Assembly: GCF_902805515.1 (NCBI RefSeq)
Contig: NZ_CADCTE010000103.1
Location: 1-39,999 of the forward strand
DNA: 39,999 nucleotides
From: an uncultured Arthrobacter sp.
GTDB lineage: Bacteria > Actinomycetota > Actinomycetes > Actinomycetales > Micrococcaceae
Direction: 5' to 3'
Part shown: positions 1 to 8,347 of the stretch, piece by piece
Layout of the letters: each line of letters begins with the position of its first letter
How positions within the stretch are numbered: position 1 is the first letter of the stretch
Notes under the pieces: model-generated
Databases searched by the model: none
Told to the model about the DNA's origin: nothing
The model's input: only the letters and a program-made list of their open reading frames with translations
Program-made: the position numbers and the translations under genes

Positions 1-228
1 GCCGGGGACGGCGAACGGCATCAGATTGGCCCCGGCCAGGCAGACCGCCTCGAGGTCGCTGCCTCCGCCGAAGCCCCACAGCGGCGCGCCGAGCGACGCG
101 GGCGCGGTGCCGGAGGTCTCGACGCGGCCGGCGATCACGCAGGCCGCCACCGGGTCGGTCGCTAGCAGCCGGTGGACGGCGGGCTCGTCACCCTCGTCGA
201 GGACGCGCGCGGCGGACGTGCGGAGCAC
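1..228 (-). CDS. GNAT N-acetyltransferase with DUF4081-like N-terminus (partial)
   Basis: The first 76 codons of a gene that runs off the left edge. It starts at a GTG (228) just after the ispG stop at 247-249, in the same frame, so it cannot start further upstream and is probably co-transcribed with ispG. The visible protein begins VLRTSAARVLDEGDEPAVHR, then has LLATDPVAACVIAGRVE and LWGFGGGSDLEAVCLAGANL. This resembles the N-terminal DUF4081 domain that precedes a GNAT acetyltransferase domain in actinobacterial proteins often found next to ispG. That match is from memory of the family; the GNAT domain itself lies outside the window. The substrate is unknown. Confidence 0.7.
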   Translation of the reverse strand, partial: MLRTSAARVLDEGDEPAVHRLLATDPVAACVIAGRVETSGTAPASLGAPLWGFGGGSDLEAVCLAGANLMPFAVPG

Positions 229-246
229 GGGGGGTCCGGGAGCGGG

Positions 247-1404
247 TCAGCTGACGCTGACGACGGGCGAGCCCGACGGCGTCCCGGCCTCGGTCTGCTC
301 GGCCGCGATGCGCATGGCCTCCTCGATGAGGGTCTCCACGATCTGCGACTCCGGCACCGTCTTGACGACCTCGCCCTTGACGAAGATCTGCCCCTTGCCG
401 TTGCCCGAGGCGACCCCGAGGTCGGCCTCGCGGGCCTCGCCGGGGCCGTTCACGACACAGCCCATGACGGCGACCCGAAGGGGGACCTCCATGCCCTCGA
501 GCCCGGCGGTGACCTCCTCGGCCAGCTTGTAGACGTCGACCTGCGCGCGCCCGCACGACGGGCAGCTGACGATCTCCAGCCCGCGCTGGCGCAGGTTGAG
601 CGACTCGAGGATCTGGTTGCCGACCTTGATCTCCTCGACCGGCGGGGCCGAGAGGGAGACGCGGATGGTGTCGCCGATGCCCCGGGAAAGCAGCGCCCCG
701 AAAGCCACGGCGGACTTGATCGTGCCCTGGAACGTCGGCCCGGCCTCCGTCACGCCCAGGTGCAACGGGTAGTCGCACTGCGCGGCCAGCAGCTCGTAGG
801 CGCGCACCATGATTACCGGGTCGTTGTGCTTGACGGAGATCTTGATGTCGCGGAAGTCGTGCTCCTCGAACAGCGAGCACTCCCACAGCGCCGACTCGAC
901 CAGCGCCTCGGGCGTGGCCTTGCCGTACTTGGCCAGCAGCCGCTTGTCGAGGGAGCCGGCGTTCACGCCGATCCGGATCGGGACGCGCGCGTCCCCGGCG
1001 GCCTTGGCGATCTCGCCGACCTTGTCGTCGAACTTCTTGATGTTGCCGGGATTGACCCGCACGGCCGCGCAGCCGGCATCGATCGCCGCGAAGACGTAGC
1101 GGGGCTGGAAGTGGATGTCGGCGATCACCGGGATCTGCGACTTCTTCGCGATGATCGGCAGGGCCTCGGCGTCGTCGGTGTCCGGGACCGCGACCCGCAC
1201 GATCTGGCAGCCCGACGCCGTCAGCTCGGCGATCTGCTGGAGCGTCGCGTTGATGTCGGTGGTCGGCGTCGTGGTCATCGACTGGATGCTGATCGGGGAA
1301 TCCGAGCCCACCCCGACCGAGCCGACCTTGATCTGGCGGGTTTTGCGCCGCGGGGCGAGTACGGGCGGGGGCGCTGCTGGCATTCCTAGGCTGACCGAAG
1401 TCAA
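247..1404 (-). CDS. ispG: 4-hydroxy-3-methylbut-2-enyl diphosphate synthase (flavodoxin/ferredoxin)
   Basis: IspG (GcpE) catalyses the penultimate MEP-pathway step, reductive conversion of 2-C-methylerythritol 2,4-cyclodiphosphate to HMBPP in the cytosol, using a [4Fe-4S] cluster. The protein has the N-terminal TIM-barrel half, with [15 protein letters not shown] early on. The C-terminal half carries the cluster ligands: CPSC (residues 281 and 284) and GCVVNGPGE (Cys316, Glu323). Length is normal for the family. I prefer the TTG at 1404 (385 aa) because GGAGGA lies 5 bases before it. An in-frame ATG at 1416 would add four residues but has no Shine-Dalgarno sequence and its own codons overlap that GGAGGA. 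With dxr about 3 kb upstream, the window holds two MEP-pathway genes around the site-2 protease gene, a common actinobacterial arrangement. Confidence 0.97.
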   Translation of the reverse strand: MTSVSLGMPAAPPPVLAPRRKTRQIKVGSVGVGSDSPISIQSMTTTPTTDINATLQQIAELTASGCQIVRVAVPDTDDAEALPIIAKKSQIPVIADIHFQPRYVFAAIDAGCAAVRVNPGNIKKFDDKVGEIAKAAGDARVPIRIGVNAGSLDKRLLAKYGKATPEALVESALWECSLFEEHDFRDIKISVKHNDPVIMVRAYELLAAQCDYPLHLGVTEAGPTFQGTIKSAVAFGALLSRGIGDTIRVSLSAPPVEEIKVGNQILESLNLRQRGLEIVSCPSCGRAQVDVYKLAEEVTAGLEGMEVPLRVAVMGCVVNGPGEAREADLGVASGNGKGQIFVKGEVVKTVPESQIVETLIEEAMRIAAEQTEAGTPSGSPVVSVS

Positions 1405-1458
1405 AACATCCTCCATGTGGCGGCATTAGCCGCGTGGCAGTCCGATTTTCCTGATCTC

Positions 1459-1487
1459 ATTATCCACCCCGGAGAAGTCGGTTCTCC
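1459..1487 (-). promoter_or_regulatory. possible ispG promoter with hairpin
   Basis: On the minus strand GATAAT (1464-1459) is a good -10 hexamer (5/6 to TATAAT), about 55 bases before the preferred ispG start. No convincing -35 is visible. Instead the spacer holds an inverted repeat GGAGAA-N5-TTCTCC (1471-1487), which could be an operator, or a hairpin ending transcription from the YciI-like gene. This is a sequence-only call. Confidence 0.35.
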
Positions 1488-1504
1488 TAGTTGAAGGACG
1501 AAGC

Positions 1505-1795
1505 TCACACGTACTTGGCGAAAGCACCGACGACCGGGTTCCATTCCGTGGTCTTCACGGCGGAGATCGCCTGGGCCCGGGTGAAGGGGTCCTCGCTCAC
1601 GAGCTGGTGCAGATCGTCCTCGGAGTCGGCGGTGAAGACCAGCAGGGCTCCGGTCCCGTCGGCGAACGGCCCGGAGGCCAGGACCCGGCCCTGCTCGACG
1701 AGACGGGCCAGCCACTCCCGGTGGGCCGGACGGTGCTCCGCCCGGAGGTCGGACTGGTCGGGGCTGTAGACGTACTCGACGGCGAAAACACTCAT
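1505..1795 (-). CDS. YciI-like family protein
   Basis: A 96-residue protein beginning MSVFAVEYVYSPDQSDLRAE. It contains HREWLARLVEQGRVLASGPF, then DGTGALLVFTADSEDDLHQL, SEDPFTRAQAISAVKTTEW and a final VVGAFAKYV. This is the full YciI-like ferredoxin-fold pattern: a central His near residue 25, a conserved SGPF turn and the DPF motif. Members are small dimers of uncertain enzymology; a few act as hydrolases or dehalogenases, so no reaction is assigned. It lies between ispG (75 bp and more downstream) and the small membrane-protein gene ending at 1813, all on the minus strand. The last residues before the stop are AKYV. Confidence 0.85.
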   Translation of the reverse strand: MSVFAVEYVYSPDQSDLRAEHRPAHREWLARLVEQGRVLASGPFADGTGALLVFTADSEDDLHQLVSEDPFTRAQAISAVKTTEWNPVVGAFAKYV

Positions 1796-1812
1796 AAACC
1801 CACCCTACGTGA

Positions 1813-2277
1813 TCAGAGCAGGTAGTTCGCCGCGAGCGAGGCCACGCCGGCGGCCCACAGCATCGAGGTCAGGGTGCCGATGATGAAGCGTTCGGCGGCC
1901 GCCGGGGTCTCCTTGAGTTCGGCGTACCGGCCCAGGCCCTTGATCGCCACCACGTAGGCGATGGCCACCGGCTCGCTGGTGAGGATGGCGGTGGCGACGG
2001 CGAGCCGTTCGAGCACGCCGATGACGAGTCCGCCGCGGAGGACCCCCGCGGGGAGCTCGGGCGGCGGCGCCGGAGCGGGCGGGGCCCCCTGCTCCCAGGG
2101 GCTGGGCCGGGGCGGGGCCGGGAAGGCGAGCTGGGGCTGGTCTGCGGGCTCCGGCCCGGACTCGATGAGGCGCTCCTGGGCATCGACGGTCCGGGCCAGG
2201 CGCAGCACCAGGGTGGTGACGGGCCAGCCGAGCCCTCCCGCGGCGAGCAGGGTCAGGACGATCCAGATCAGTTCCAT
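1813..2277 (-). CDS. small hypothetical membrane protein, coupled to SatD-like gene
   Basis: A 154-residue protein that I cannot name. An N-terminal hydrophobic segment (about residues 3-25) is followed by a proline-rich linker (about 45-80, with PAPPRPSP and PAPAPPPELP). Two or three further hydrophobic segments follow, containing ERLAVATAI, VAIKGLGRYAELK and AAERFIIGTLTSMLWAAG. Its ATG (2277-2275) overlaps the stop of the upstream gene as TGATG, and GGGGGA lies just before it, so the pair is probably translationally coupled. The longer in-frame extension lies inside the upstream gene and is not credible as coding. Pairing with a SatD-like protein suggests an integral-membrane partner, but that is inference. 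Confidence 0.75.
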   Translation of the reverse strand: MELIWIVLTLLAAGGLGWPVTTLVLRLARTVDAQERLIESGPEPADQPQLAFPAPPRPSPWEQGAPPAPAPPPELPAGVLRGGLVIGVLERLAVATAILTSEPVAIAYVVAIKGLGRYAELKETPAAAERFIIGTLTSMLWAAGVASLAANYLL

Positions 2278-2990
2278 CAGCGATCCCCCTTGGACGCACC
2301 TGCGGCCGGGCCGCGCTCTGCACTGCCGGCAGGCTGGGGCCGGCCGCCGCCGGTGGCGGGACTTTCCGGCGCACGGACTGTACCGGAAGGGTTGGAGAGG
2401 TCGGCGGTTTCGGCCCACCGGAGCAGGAGCGCCGCCGCCGGGCGGGCGGCCCATTCCTCGGTCCAGGCCGAGCGCGCCACCGCCTTGCTGACCGACTGCG
2501 GGGCGATGCCCAGTTCCCTCGCAGCGGCGGTCTGACTCCCCCACCTGCCCGGTTCCAGCCGGTCAAGGATGCGCCACTCCGCCTGGGTCCGGTGCATGAC
2601 ATGGCGTCCGATCAGGGTCAGCACTCCCTCGGCCTCGGCGGCTCCGGGCGGGCCCTCCACGGCCAGCGGCGCGCGGTCGCCGGTCTTCTTGGCCCGCTCG
2701 ACGGCGGTACGCGCGGCCACGAAGGCGCTGCCGCGTCCCTCCCGGGGGCTGGCGGGCAGGGGATGTTCGATGCCGCCGATCCCGAGTCCCACGTACCAGC
2801 CGCCCTGGCGCAGGCACAGCAGTGCCGCTTCGATGGCGGCCTCGGCCGTTGCGGGAATGCCCTGCGCCTCGTCGCCGACCGAGCGCTCGAAGGGGGTGAC
2901 CACGTCGACCCCGCGGAGCAGCTCCAGGAGATCGGGGACGCGGTCGACGTCGTGCTGACTGCCGGCCTGGTCGATCGTGAGTACGAACAC
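2277..2990 (-). CDS. SatD-like protein with C-terminal helix-turn-helix
   Basis: A 237-residue protein starting at a GTG (VFVLTIDQAGSQHDVDRVPD). The N-terminal two thirds resemble the SatD-like proteins of Gram-positive bacteria: VLTIDQ, then ERSVGDEAQG, GGWYVGLGIG, SAFVAARTAVERAKKTG and PLAVEGP. The C-terminal part carries a predicted helix-turn-helix, SQTAAARELGIAPQSVSKAV (about residues 170-195), so DNA binding is plausible. The biochemical role is not established. A TTG at 3026 would extend it by 12 residues, but that stretch is AT-rich and looks like promoter (TATAGG at about 3005-3000). The stop overlaps the start of the membrane-protein gene. Confidence 0.7.
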   Translation of the reverse strand: MFVLTIDQAGSQHDVDRVPDLLELLRGVDVVTPFERSVGDEAQGIPATAEAAIEAALLCLRQGGWYVGLGIGGIEHPLPASPREGRGSAFVAARTAVERAKKTGDRAPLAVEGPPGAAEAEGVLTLIGRHVMHRTQAEWRILDRLEPGRWGSQTAAARELGIAPQSVSKAVARSAWTEEWAARPAAALLLRWAETADLSNPSGTVRAPESPATGGGRPQPAGSAERGPAAGASKGDR

Positions 2991-3055
2991 GGGCCTGAGC
3001 CTATAAGGCTGAAAGCCGATTTTCAACCATATTGGGGTTCAAATGAATTTACACC

Positions 3056-4402
3056 CTATCCGAAGAGGGACACCGGCTTCACGATATCGGCGTAGATCAG
3101 CAGGATGCCCATGCCCATCAGGAGGACGGCTACCGCGTAGGTCAGGGGCAGCAGCTTGGCCATGTCGAACGGGCCCGGGTCGGGGCGGCGGAAGATCCGG
3201 GCGACGGTGCGCCGCAGCCCCTCCCAGAGGGCGCCGGCGACGTGCCCGCCGTCGAGCGGGAGAAGGGGGATGAGGTTGAAGACGAACAGCGCGAGATTGA
3301 CTCCGCCCACCAGCCCGACGAGGGTCGCAGCCCGTGCCTTGAGGGGGATTTCCTCCATGGCGGAGACCTCGCCGGCGATCCTGCCGACGCCCACCACGCT
3401 GATCGGGCCCTCCGGGTCACGGGGTGCGTCCGAGAACGCGGCCTCCCCGACATCGACCACCCGCTGGGGCAGGTTCAGCACGACGCCGGTGACCCGGGCC
3501 AGGGAATCCCCCACCGCGGGGAGGACCTCGCTGGCCGGCTGCGGCACCAGCTCCTGCTGGGAGCCGATGCCGATGAAGCCGACCTCTTTGGTGATTGGGG
3601 TGCCGTCGGCGTCGACGCGGGCCTGGCCGTCGGGCCCCGCCACGGGCCGCTCGGTGAGCAGCGGGGTGATGGACGAACTGCGCGTCTCCCCGTCGCGGAC
3701 GTAGCTGATCGGAACGCTGCGGCCCGCGGCCTCACGGATCCACTCCGAGAACTGGTCCCAGCTTTCGACGTCGCGGCCGTCGAAGGTGAGGATGCGGTCA
3801 CCGGGCTGGAGTCCCGCCTCGAACGCGGGGGCGGCCGGGTCGCCGTCGGCGCAGTCGGTCTGGCCGGTCTCGGCCTGCCGGTCCGCCGGAACCACGCACT
3901 TGTAGACCTCGGCGACGGTCGTCGTCGCCTGCGCGGTTCCGAAGCCCATGATGAGGACGGCGAACAGCACTATGCCGATCAGCAGGTTCATCAGCGGTCC
4001 GCCGAGCATGATGATGATGCGCTTGTAGATCGGGAGCTTGTAGAAGACGCGCTTTTCGTCGCCGGGCTGGAGCTGTACGGCGGCGGCCTGGCGTGCGTCA
4101 TTGGTCAGCTGCTGGAAGACGCCGGTGCCGGACTGGCGGGCCCTGCCTTCCTCGTCGGTGGGCCCCGGCGGGAACATGCCGATCATCGAGATGTAGCCGC
4201 CGGCGGGGATCGCCTTGACTCCATACTCCGTCTCGCCCTTGCGGCGGGACCAGAGGGTGGGGCCGAAGCCAACCATGTACTGGGTGACGCGGACCTTGAA
4301 CAGCTTCGCCGGCACCAGGTGCCCCACCTCGTGGAGCGCGATGGACGCACCGATGCCCACCACAACGAAAAGCACTCCGAGGATGAAGAGCAGAATAGAC
4401 AA
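3056..4402 (-). CDS. rseP: M50 family site-2 protease (RseP/Rip1 type)
   Basis: An intramembrane zinc metalloprotease of 448 residues. The zinc motif HEVGH (24-28) lies in the first membrane segment. A second membrane segment follows MLGGPLMNLLIGIVLF, and a PDZ domain occupies about residues 190-270 (FEAGLQPGDRILTFDGRDV). The third metal-ligand segment is NLIPLLPLDGGH with Asp384. A final C-terminal membrane segment follows. The family releases anti-sigma factors or other membrane substrates by cutting inside the bilayer; the actinobacterial version is Rip1 in mycobacteria. It lies between dxr and ispG, the standard order, 96 bp after dxr. The substrates cannot be read from the sequence. An acidic insert (about 170-190) precedes the PDZ domain. 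Confidence 0.93.
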   Translation of the reverse strand: MSILLFILGVLFVVVGIGASIALHEVGHLVPAKLFKVRVTQYMVGFGPTLWSRRKGETEYGVKAIPAGGYISMIGMFPPGPTDEEGRARQSGTGVFQQLTNDARQAAAVQLQPGDEKRVFYKLPIYKRIIIMLGGPLMNLLIGIVLFAVLIMGFGTAQATTTVAEVYKCVVPADRQAETGQTDCADGDPAAPAFEAGLQPGDRILTFDGRDVESWDQFSEWIREAAGRSVPISYVRDGETRSSSITPLLTERPVAGPDGQARVDADGTPITKEVGFIGIGSQQELVPQPASEVLPAVGDSLARVTGVVLNLPQRVVDVGEAAFSDAPRDPEGPISVVGVGRIAGEVSAMEEIPLKARAATLVGLVGGVNLALFVFNLIPLLPLDGGHVAGALWEGLRRTVARIFRRPDPGPFDMAKLLPLTYAVAVLLMGMGILLIYADIVKPVSLFG

Positions 4403-4498
4403 GGCGGTTCCTTCGATTTCGTGTTCCGTCGCGGTTGTGTCGGGCGGAATTGTGTCGGGCGGGGTGGTCGGACGCGGGTGCGTCCGGAAGGCCTGTCC

Positions 4499-5752
4499 CT
4501 ATCCGGCGGAGGTTTCCTTCATTCCACAACGGGCGCGGGCGGAGGCGCGTGCCCGGCGTTCGGCGTCGAGCACCGCCTCAAGGGTGATGCCTCCGGCGTC
4601 GGCGCCGACGGGTGCCGCCCCGGTGTGCCCGGATTCACTGGTCTCGGCCACCACCGCGGCGACCGTATCGACGATGTCGGTGAAGCCGATGATGCCTGCG
4701 TGGAAGGCCTCGACGGCCTCCTCGTTGGCGGCATTGAAGACCGCCATCGACGTACCGCCCGCCGCGGCGGCCGCCTTTGCGAGGCGCACTGCGGGGAACG
4801 CTTCCTCGTCGAGCGGCTCGAAGGTCCAGCTCGCGGCGGTGCGCCAGTCACATGCGGCGGCGGAACCCGGGACACGGTAGGGCCAGCCGATTCCGAGCGC
4901 GATCGGAAGGCGCATGTCCGGCGGCGAGGCCTGGGCGATGGTGGAGCCGTCAATGAACTGGACCATCGAATGGATGACCGACTGGGGGTGCACCACGACG
5001 TCGATCCGTTCCAGCGGAATGTCGAAGAGCAGGTGCGCCTCGATGACCTCGAGGCCCTTGTTCATCATGGTGGCGGAGTTGGTGGTGACCACCCTGCCCA
5101 TGGTCCAGGTGGGGTGGGCCAGCGCCTGGGCGGGGGTGACGGCGGTGAGGTCGGAGCGGGACATGCCGCGGAACGGGCCGCCCGAGGCGGTGAGTACCAG
5201 CCGGTCCACCTCGTCCGGGAGGCCCGACCGGAGGGCCTGGGCGAGGGCCGAATGCTCCGAGTCGACCGGCACCAGCTGTCCGGGTGCCGCTGCGTCCTTC
5301 ACGAGCTGCCCCCCGACGATCAGGGACTCCTTGTTCGCCAGGGCCAGCAGGTGCCCTGCCCGCAGGGCGGCGAGGGTGGGCGCGAGGCCGATCGAGCCGG
5401 TGATGCCGTTGAGGACGACGTCGGCCTCGGGCCAGGCGGCCAGGCGCCGGGCCGCGTCGGGTCCGGCGGCGATCTCCGGGTTGTAGCCGCGCACTCCCGC
5501 GGCGTCTGCGGCCTTGCCGATGGCCTGTTCGAGTTCGCTTTCGGTGCACAGGGCGGCCCCGACCGCCGGGGCGCGGGTTGCCACGGCCTGTCGGGCCAGC
5601 ATGGCCGGGTTGCGGCCGCCGGCGGCGAGCGCGGCGACGCTGAACCGGTCCGGGGCCTGGGCGATCACGTCAAGCGCCTGGGTGCCGATGGAACCGGTGG
5701 ATCCCAGGATGACGACCCGGCGGTGGCCGCGCGGAAGCTTGGTGAAGTCCAT
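4499..5752 (-). CDS. dxr: 1-deoxy-D-xylulose-5-phosphate reductoisomerase
   Basis: Dxr converts 1-deoxyxylulose 5-phosphate to methylerythritol 4-phosphate with NADPH, the first committed step of isoprenoid synthesis and the target of fosmidomycin. The protein (417 aa) opens with the NADPH loop GSTGSIG (17-23). It continues with [35 protein letters not shown] and a C-terminal four-helix region with [12 protein letters not shown] use the ATG at 5752, which gives [14 protein letters not shown]; a GTG at 5770 would add six residues. Neither start has a strong Shine-Dalgarno sequence. It leads the dxr-rseP run. The SDR-like gene upstream on the same strand ends 48 bp away. Confidence 0.96.
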   Translation of the reverse strand: MDFTKLPRGHRRVVILGSTGSIGTQALDVIAQAPDRFSVAALAAGGRNPAMLARQAVATRAPAVGAALCTESELEQAIGKAADAAGVRGYNPEIAAGPDAARRLAAWPEADVVLNGITGSIGLAPTLAALRAGHLLALANKESLIVGGQLVKDAAAPGQLVPVDSEHSALAQALRSGLPDEVDRLVLTASGGPFRGMSRSDLTAVTPAQALAHPTWTMGRVVTTNSATMMNKGLEVIEAHLLFDIPLERIDVVVHPQSVIHSMVQFIDGSTIAQASPPDMRLPIALGIGWPYRVPGSAAACDWRTAASWTFEPLDEEAFPAVRLAKAAAAAGGTSMAVFNAANEEAVEAFHAGIIGFTDIVDTVAAVVAETSESGHTGAAPVGADAGGITLEAVLDAERRARASARARCGMKETSAG

Positions 5753-5800
5753 GGCCCAAGTATCCCGCACGGCGCGCCGTCGGTAGAAACGGTCGTGCCT

Positions 5801-6469
5801 CTAGGCGAGCGCGCTGACGGCGTCGCGCACCGTCTGCTCCCCCGAGGTGAGTTCGAGGACCATTGAGCGGCCGGTGTTGCCGACGAGGAGTGCGGCGAGG
5901 ACGGAGGCGACGTCGGCGCGAGGGATGGAGCCGAAGCCGGTCTTGGCGGCGAGCTTCACCCGGCCGGTGCCCGGTTCGTCGGTGAGTCCTCCTGGCCGGA
6001 CGATCGTCCAGCTCAGCTGCTTCCGGGCCTGCAGGTCCTGTTCGGCGGCGAGTTTGGCCAGCAGGTAGGCGTAGAAGACGTCATCCATGCCGTCGGGCCG
6101 GACGCCGCCGTCGACGGAGTCGGCGCCCATCGAGGAGATCTGGAGGAAGCGTCCCACTCCGGCGAGTTCCGCGGCGTCGGCGAGCAGCACCGAGGCTGCG
6201 CGGTCGACGGTATCCTTGCGTTCAACGCCGCTGCCCGGCCCTGCTCCGGCGGCGAAGACGACGGCGTCGGCCCCTGTGAGGACGTCGGCCACTTCCTGGG
6301 CGGTGGCCGACTCGAGGTCGAGAACCACGGGGTCGGCTCCGTCCTGTCGAAGGTCCGCCTCGTGGTCGCGGTTCCGGATCAGTCCGGTGACGTCGTGGCC
6401 CTGCGCCACCAGCCGGCGGGTCAGTTCGCGGGCAATTTTTCCGTGGGCTCCTGCAATGACTGTTCTCAT
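5801..6469 (-). CDS. NAD(P)-binding SDR-like protein (YwnB/NmrA type)
   Basis: An atypical short-chain dehydrogenase of 222 residues with the Rossmann start MRTVIAGAHGKIARELTRR (GxxGxxA loop at 7-13). DVTGLIRNRDHEADLRQDGA is the cofactor-specificity strand, followed by DAVVFAAG, LQISSMGAD and WTIVRPGGLTDEP. The canonical catalytic Tyr-Lys is represented only loosely (YAYLLAKLAAEQD). Such proteins act as NAD(P)H-dependent reductases or redox sensors, and no substrate can be given. The start is the ATG at 6469; longer in-frame starts lie in non-conserved sequence. A small dyad, ACAAC-G-GTTGT (6476-6486), lies 7 bases before the start and could be an operator. It is transcribed divergently from the HNH gene. 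Confidence 0.82.
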   Translation of the reverse strand: MRTVIAGAHGKIARELTRRLVAQGHDVTGLIRNRDHEADLRQDGADPVVLDLESATAQEVADVLTGADAVVFAAGAGPGSGVERKDTVDRAASVLLADAAELAGVGRFLQISSMGADSVDGGVRPDGMDDVFYAYLLAKLAAEQDLQARKQLSWTIVRPGGLTDEPGTGRVKLAAKTGFGSIPRADVASVLAALLVGNTGRSMVLELTSGEQTVRDAVSALA

Positions 6470-6622
6470 ATGGGGACAACGGTTGTGGCCCCGGGCACAT
6501 TCCCCGCCCGTCAGATGCACTTTTCCAGCGGGGCTTGTCGAGTGCGTCCGAGGGCGGACGTCAGGCCATTGCCGCACCAATCAACCCGCCGGAATGTCGG
6601 TGGCGGGTGACAGAGTGGGGTC

Positions 6623-7945
6623 ATGGAAGCACCGACGCAGCCATCCACAACCCGGGAGATTCCCGTCCCGGCGGGGCTCAGCGGTGCAATCCAGTTGTTC
6701 TCCCCCGAACTGCTCGATGGGCCCGGCCTCGTGGCCGCCCTCGGGAAGATTGAGTCCCTGATCAACTGGGCGCAGGCGGGCCAGACACGGATCCTGCACC
6801 TGCTCGAACAGAACTTCCTCGACGCTGCGGTTGCCGATTCCCTCCCGCGGCCTGCCGGGAACGACGGGAGCACCCGGGCAGCACTTCGCCGGCTGGACGA
6901 AGACCTCGCAACAAGCCTCGCCGCCACGGAGGCCGCGTGTGTGCTGCGCATTCCGGAGCGCACGGCACTCGGGAAGCTGCGGACCGCCCGCCTGCTGTGC
7001 GAGGACTTCCCGGCAACCCTCCTGGCCCTGCGCAACGGTCAGCTCAACTACCGCCAGGCGGAGACGATCGTCGACGAAGCACTCCTGCTGCCACCCGACG
7101 CCCGGGCCGGCTTCGAGGAGCACCTGCTCGCCGCTGCTCCTACCCAGACGACGGCCGAACTGGCCCGCAGCAGCCGGCGCGAGCGGGAGAAAAATCACCC
7201 CGAGACGATTCTGCAGCGCGCACGGAAAGCAGCAGCCGACCGACGGGTGTCCCTGACGCCGGACCTCGACGGGATGTGCTGGTTCTCGGCCTATCTGCCG
7301 GCAGAGACGGCGACGACCGCGTACAACCGCCTGACCACTCTGGCCCGAGCGGTGCAGGGCCCGGACGAGCCGAGGACTCTCACCCAGCTGCGGGCCGACG
7401 TCCTTGCCGATCTGCTGACCAAGGCGGCCCTCCCGGCGGGCGGAAGCGACCCATCGGCACCGGCCGATGTTCTGGTGACCATGGATGTCCAGACCCTCCT
7501 CGGAGTCGCCGACCACCCCGCCGAGCTCGAGGGATACGGGCCCATCAGTCCGGAAACGGCGAGGGAACTCGCGGCGCTGTCCGGCAGCTTCCTCCCCCTG
7601 CTGACCTGCGAGGGCCGGAACGTGCTGGCCCTGGGCCGGAAGGCTCGGCTGCCATCGACGACGCTGCGAAGGTGGCTCCGGTACCGCGACGCGACCTGCC
7701 GTTTCCCCGGCTGCGGCCGGTCGGCGGCGAACTCCGACATCGACCACAGCATTCCCTGGTCGCAGGGCGGGCGGACGGACCACGGAAACCTCGCCCACCT
7801 CTGCTTCAAGCATCACATGTACAAGTCGGCGACTCGCTGGAACCTCCTCGAGAACGACGCCGGCACCCTGAAGTGGAAGTCACCCACCGGCCGCCACTAC
7901 ACGACGGCGCCGCCGGGACAACTGGCCGAGCCGCCCCCGTTCTGA
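6623..7945 (+). CDS. DUF222 domain HNH endonuclease (13E12 repeat family type)
   Basis: A 440-residue protein with a long helical DUF222 region (about 25-300, including LRNGQLNYRQAETIVDEA and AVQGPDEPRTLTQLRADVLA). A C-terminal HNH nuclease domain follows: CRFPGCG (Cys359, Cys364), SDIDHSIPWSQGG (Asp374, His375), Asn389 and CFKHH (Cys394, His397, His398). The four cysteine/histidine zinc positions and the catalytic DH all look intact. Actinobacteria, and Arthrobacter in particular, carry many copies of this family. It is suspected to be mobile or selfish, but its function is unproven. The gene is flanked by divergent and convergent neighbours and followed by an unusual repeat region. A GTGGGGTC stretch before the ATG is a weak ribosome-binding site. 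Confidence 0.92.
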   Translation: MEAPTQPSTTREIPVPAGLSGAIQLFSPELLDGPGLVAALGKIESLINWAQAGQTRILHLLEQNFLDAAVADSLPRPAGNDGSTRAALRRLDEDLATSLAATEAACVLRIPERTALGKLRTARLLCEDFPATLLALRNGQLNYRQAETIVDEALLLPPDARAGFEEHLLAAAPTQTTAELARSSRREREKNHPETILQRARKAAADRRVSLTPDLDGMCWFSAYLPAETATTAYNRLTTLARAVQGPDEPRTLTQLRADVLADLLTKAALPAGGSDPSAPADVLVTMDVQTLLGVADHPAELEGYGPISPETARELAALSGSFLPLLTCEGRNVLALGRKARLPSTTLRRWLRYRDATCRFPGCGRSAANSDIDHSIPWSQGGRTDHGNLAHLCFKHHMYKSATRWNLLENDAGTLKWKSPTGRHYTTAPPGQLAEPPPF

Positions 7946-8020
7946 CGTCGGCCTCTCCCCCGGCGGAAGCACCGGGTGGACCCGCAAGGGACTGGAAGGG
8001 CGTAGCCAAGACGGGCATCC

Positions 8021-8282
8021 GCGCATGCCGTGAGCGGGTGATGCCCGCTCGGGCCCGGGCCCCTCCCCCGCAGGCAGGAACTCGAAGGCCTGGAAGGACA
8101 CAGGAGCACGCAGTTCAGACAGGGAACAGGGCATGCCCTGAGCACCGTGATTCCCGCTCAAAACCCGGGCCGCAGCACCGCCGGCAGGAACTTGAAGGCC
8201 CGAAAGCAGCAGTCCGGACACGGAACTGCGCATTTCACGAACAGACCGCGCAATTCACGAGCAGGCCGCGCATGGCATGAAC
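8021..8282. repeat. five copies of a 15-bp motif in ~100-109 bp degenerate tandem units
   Basis: The 402-bp gap between the convergent HNH and CitE genes (7946-8347) holds no gene I can support. It contains a 15-bp motif of form GCGCATKYCRYGARC at 8021-8035, 8129-8143, 8228-8242, 8248-8262 and 8268-8282. The last three start exactly 20 bp apart, separated by 5 bp. The first two begin longer units that share CCCGCTC (8044, 8153) and GGCAGGAACTYGAAGGCC (8073, 8183), giving a degenerate tandem period of about 100-109 bp. No terminator hairpin with a U-run is visible. The array could be a binding-site cluster, a REP-like element, or debris of local duplication. Confidence 0.75.
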
Positions 8283-8347
8283 GGTGGGATCCCCCCATAG
8301 CGCCCATCTCCGTATGCTCCGCCGGGCCGGACGCTTCGGCTCCTACG

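Noticed and set aside
3242..5866. 874-codon open frame on the plus strand
   Set aside because: It is the antisense shadow of rseP and dxr, low in hydrophobic order and without domains; the minus-strand genes are certain.
8228..8282. CRISPR array (15-bp repeats every 20 bp)
   Set aside because: Gaps are 5 bp, too short for spacers, and the repeats are degenerate.
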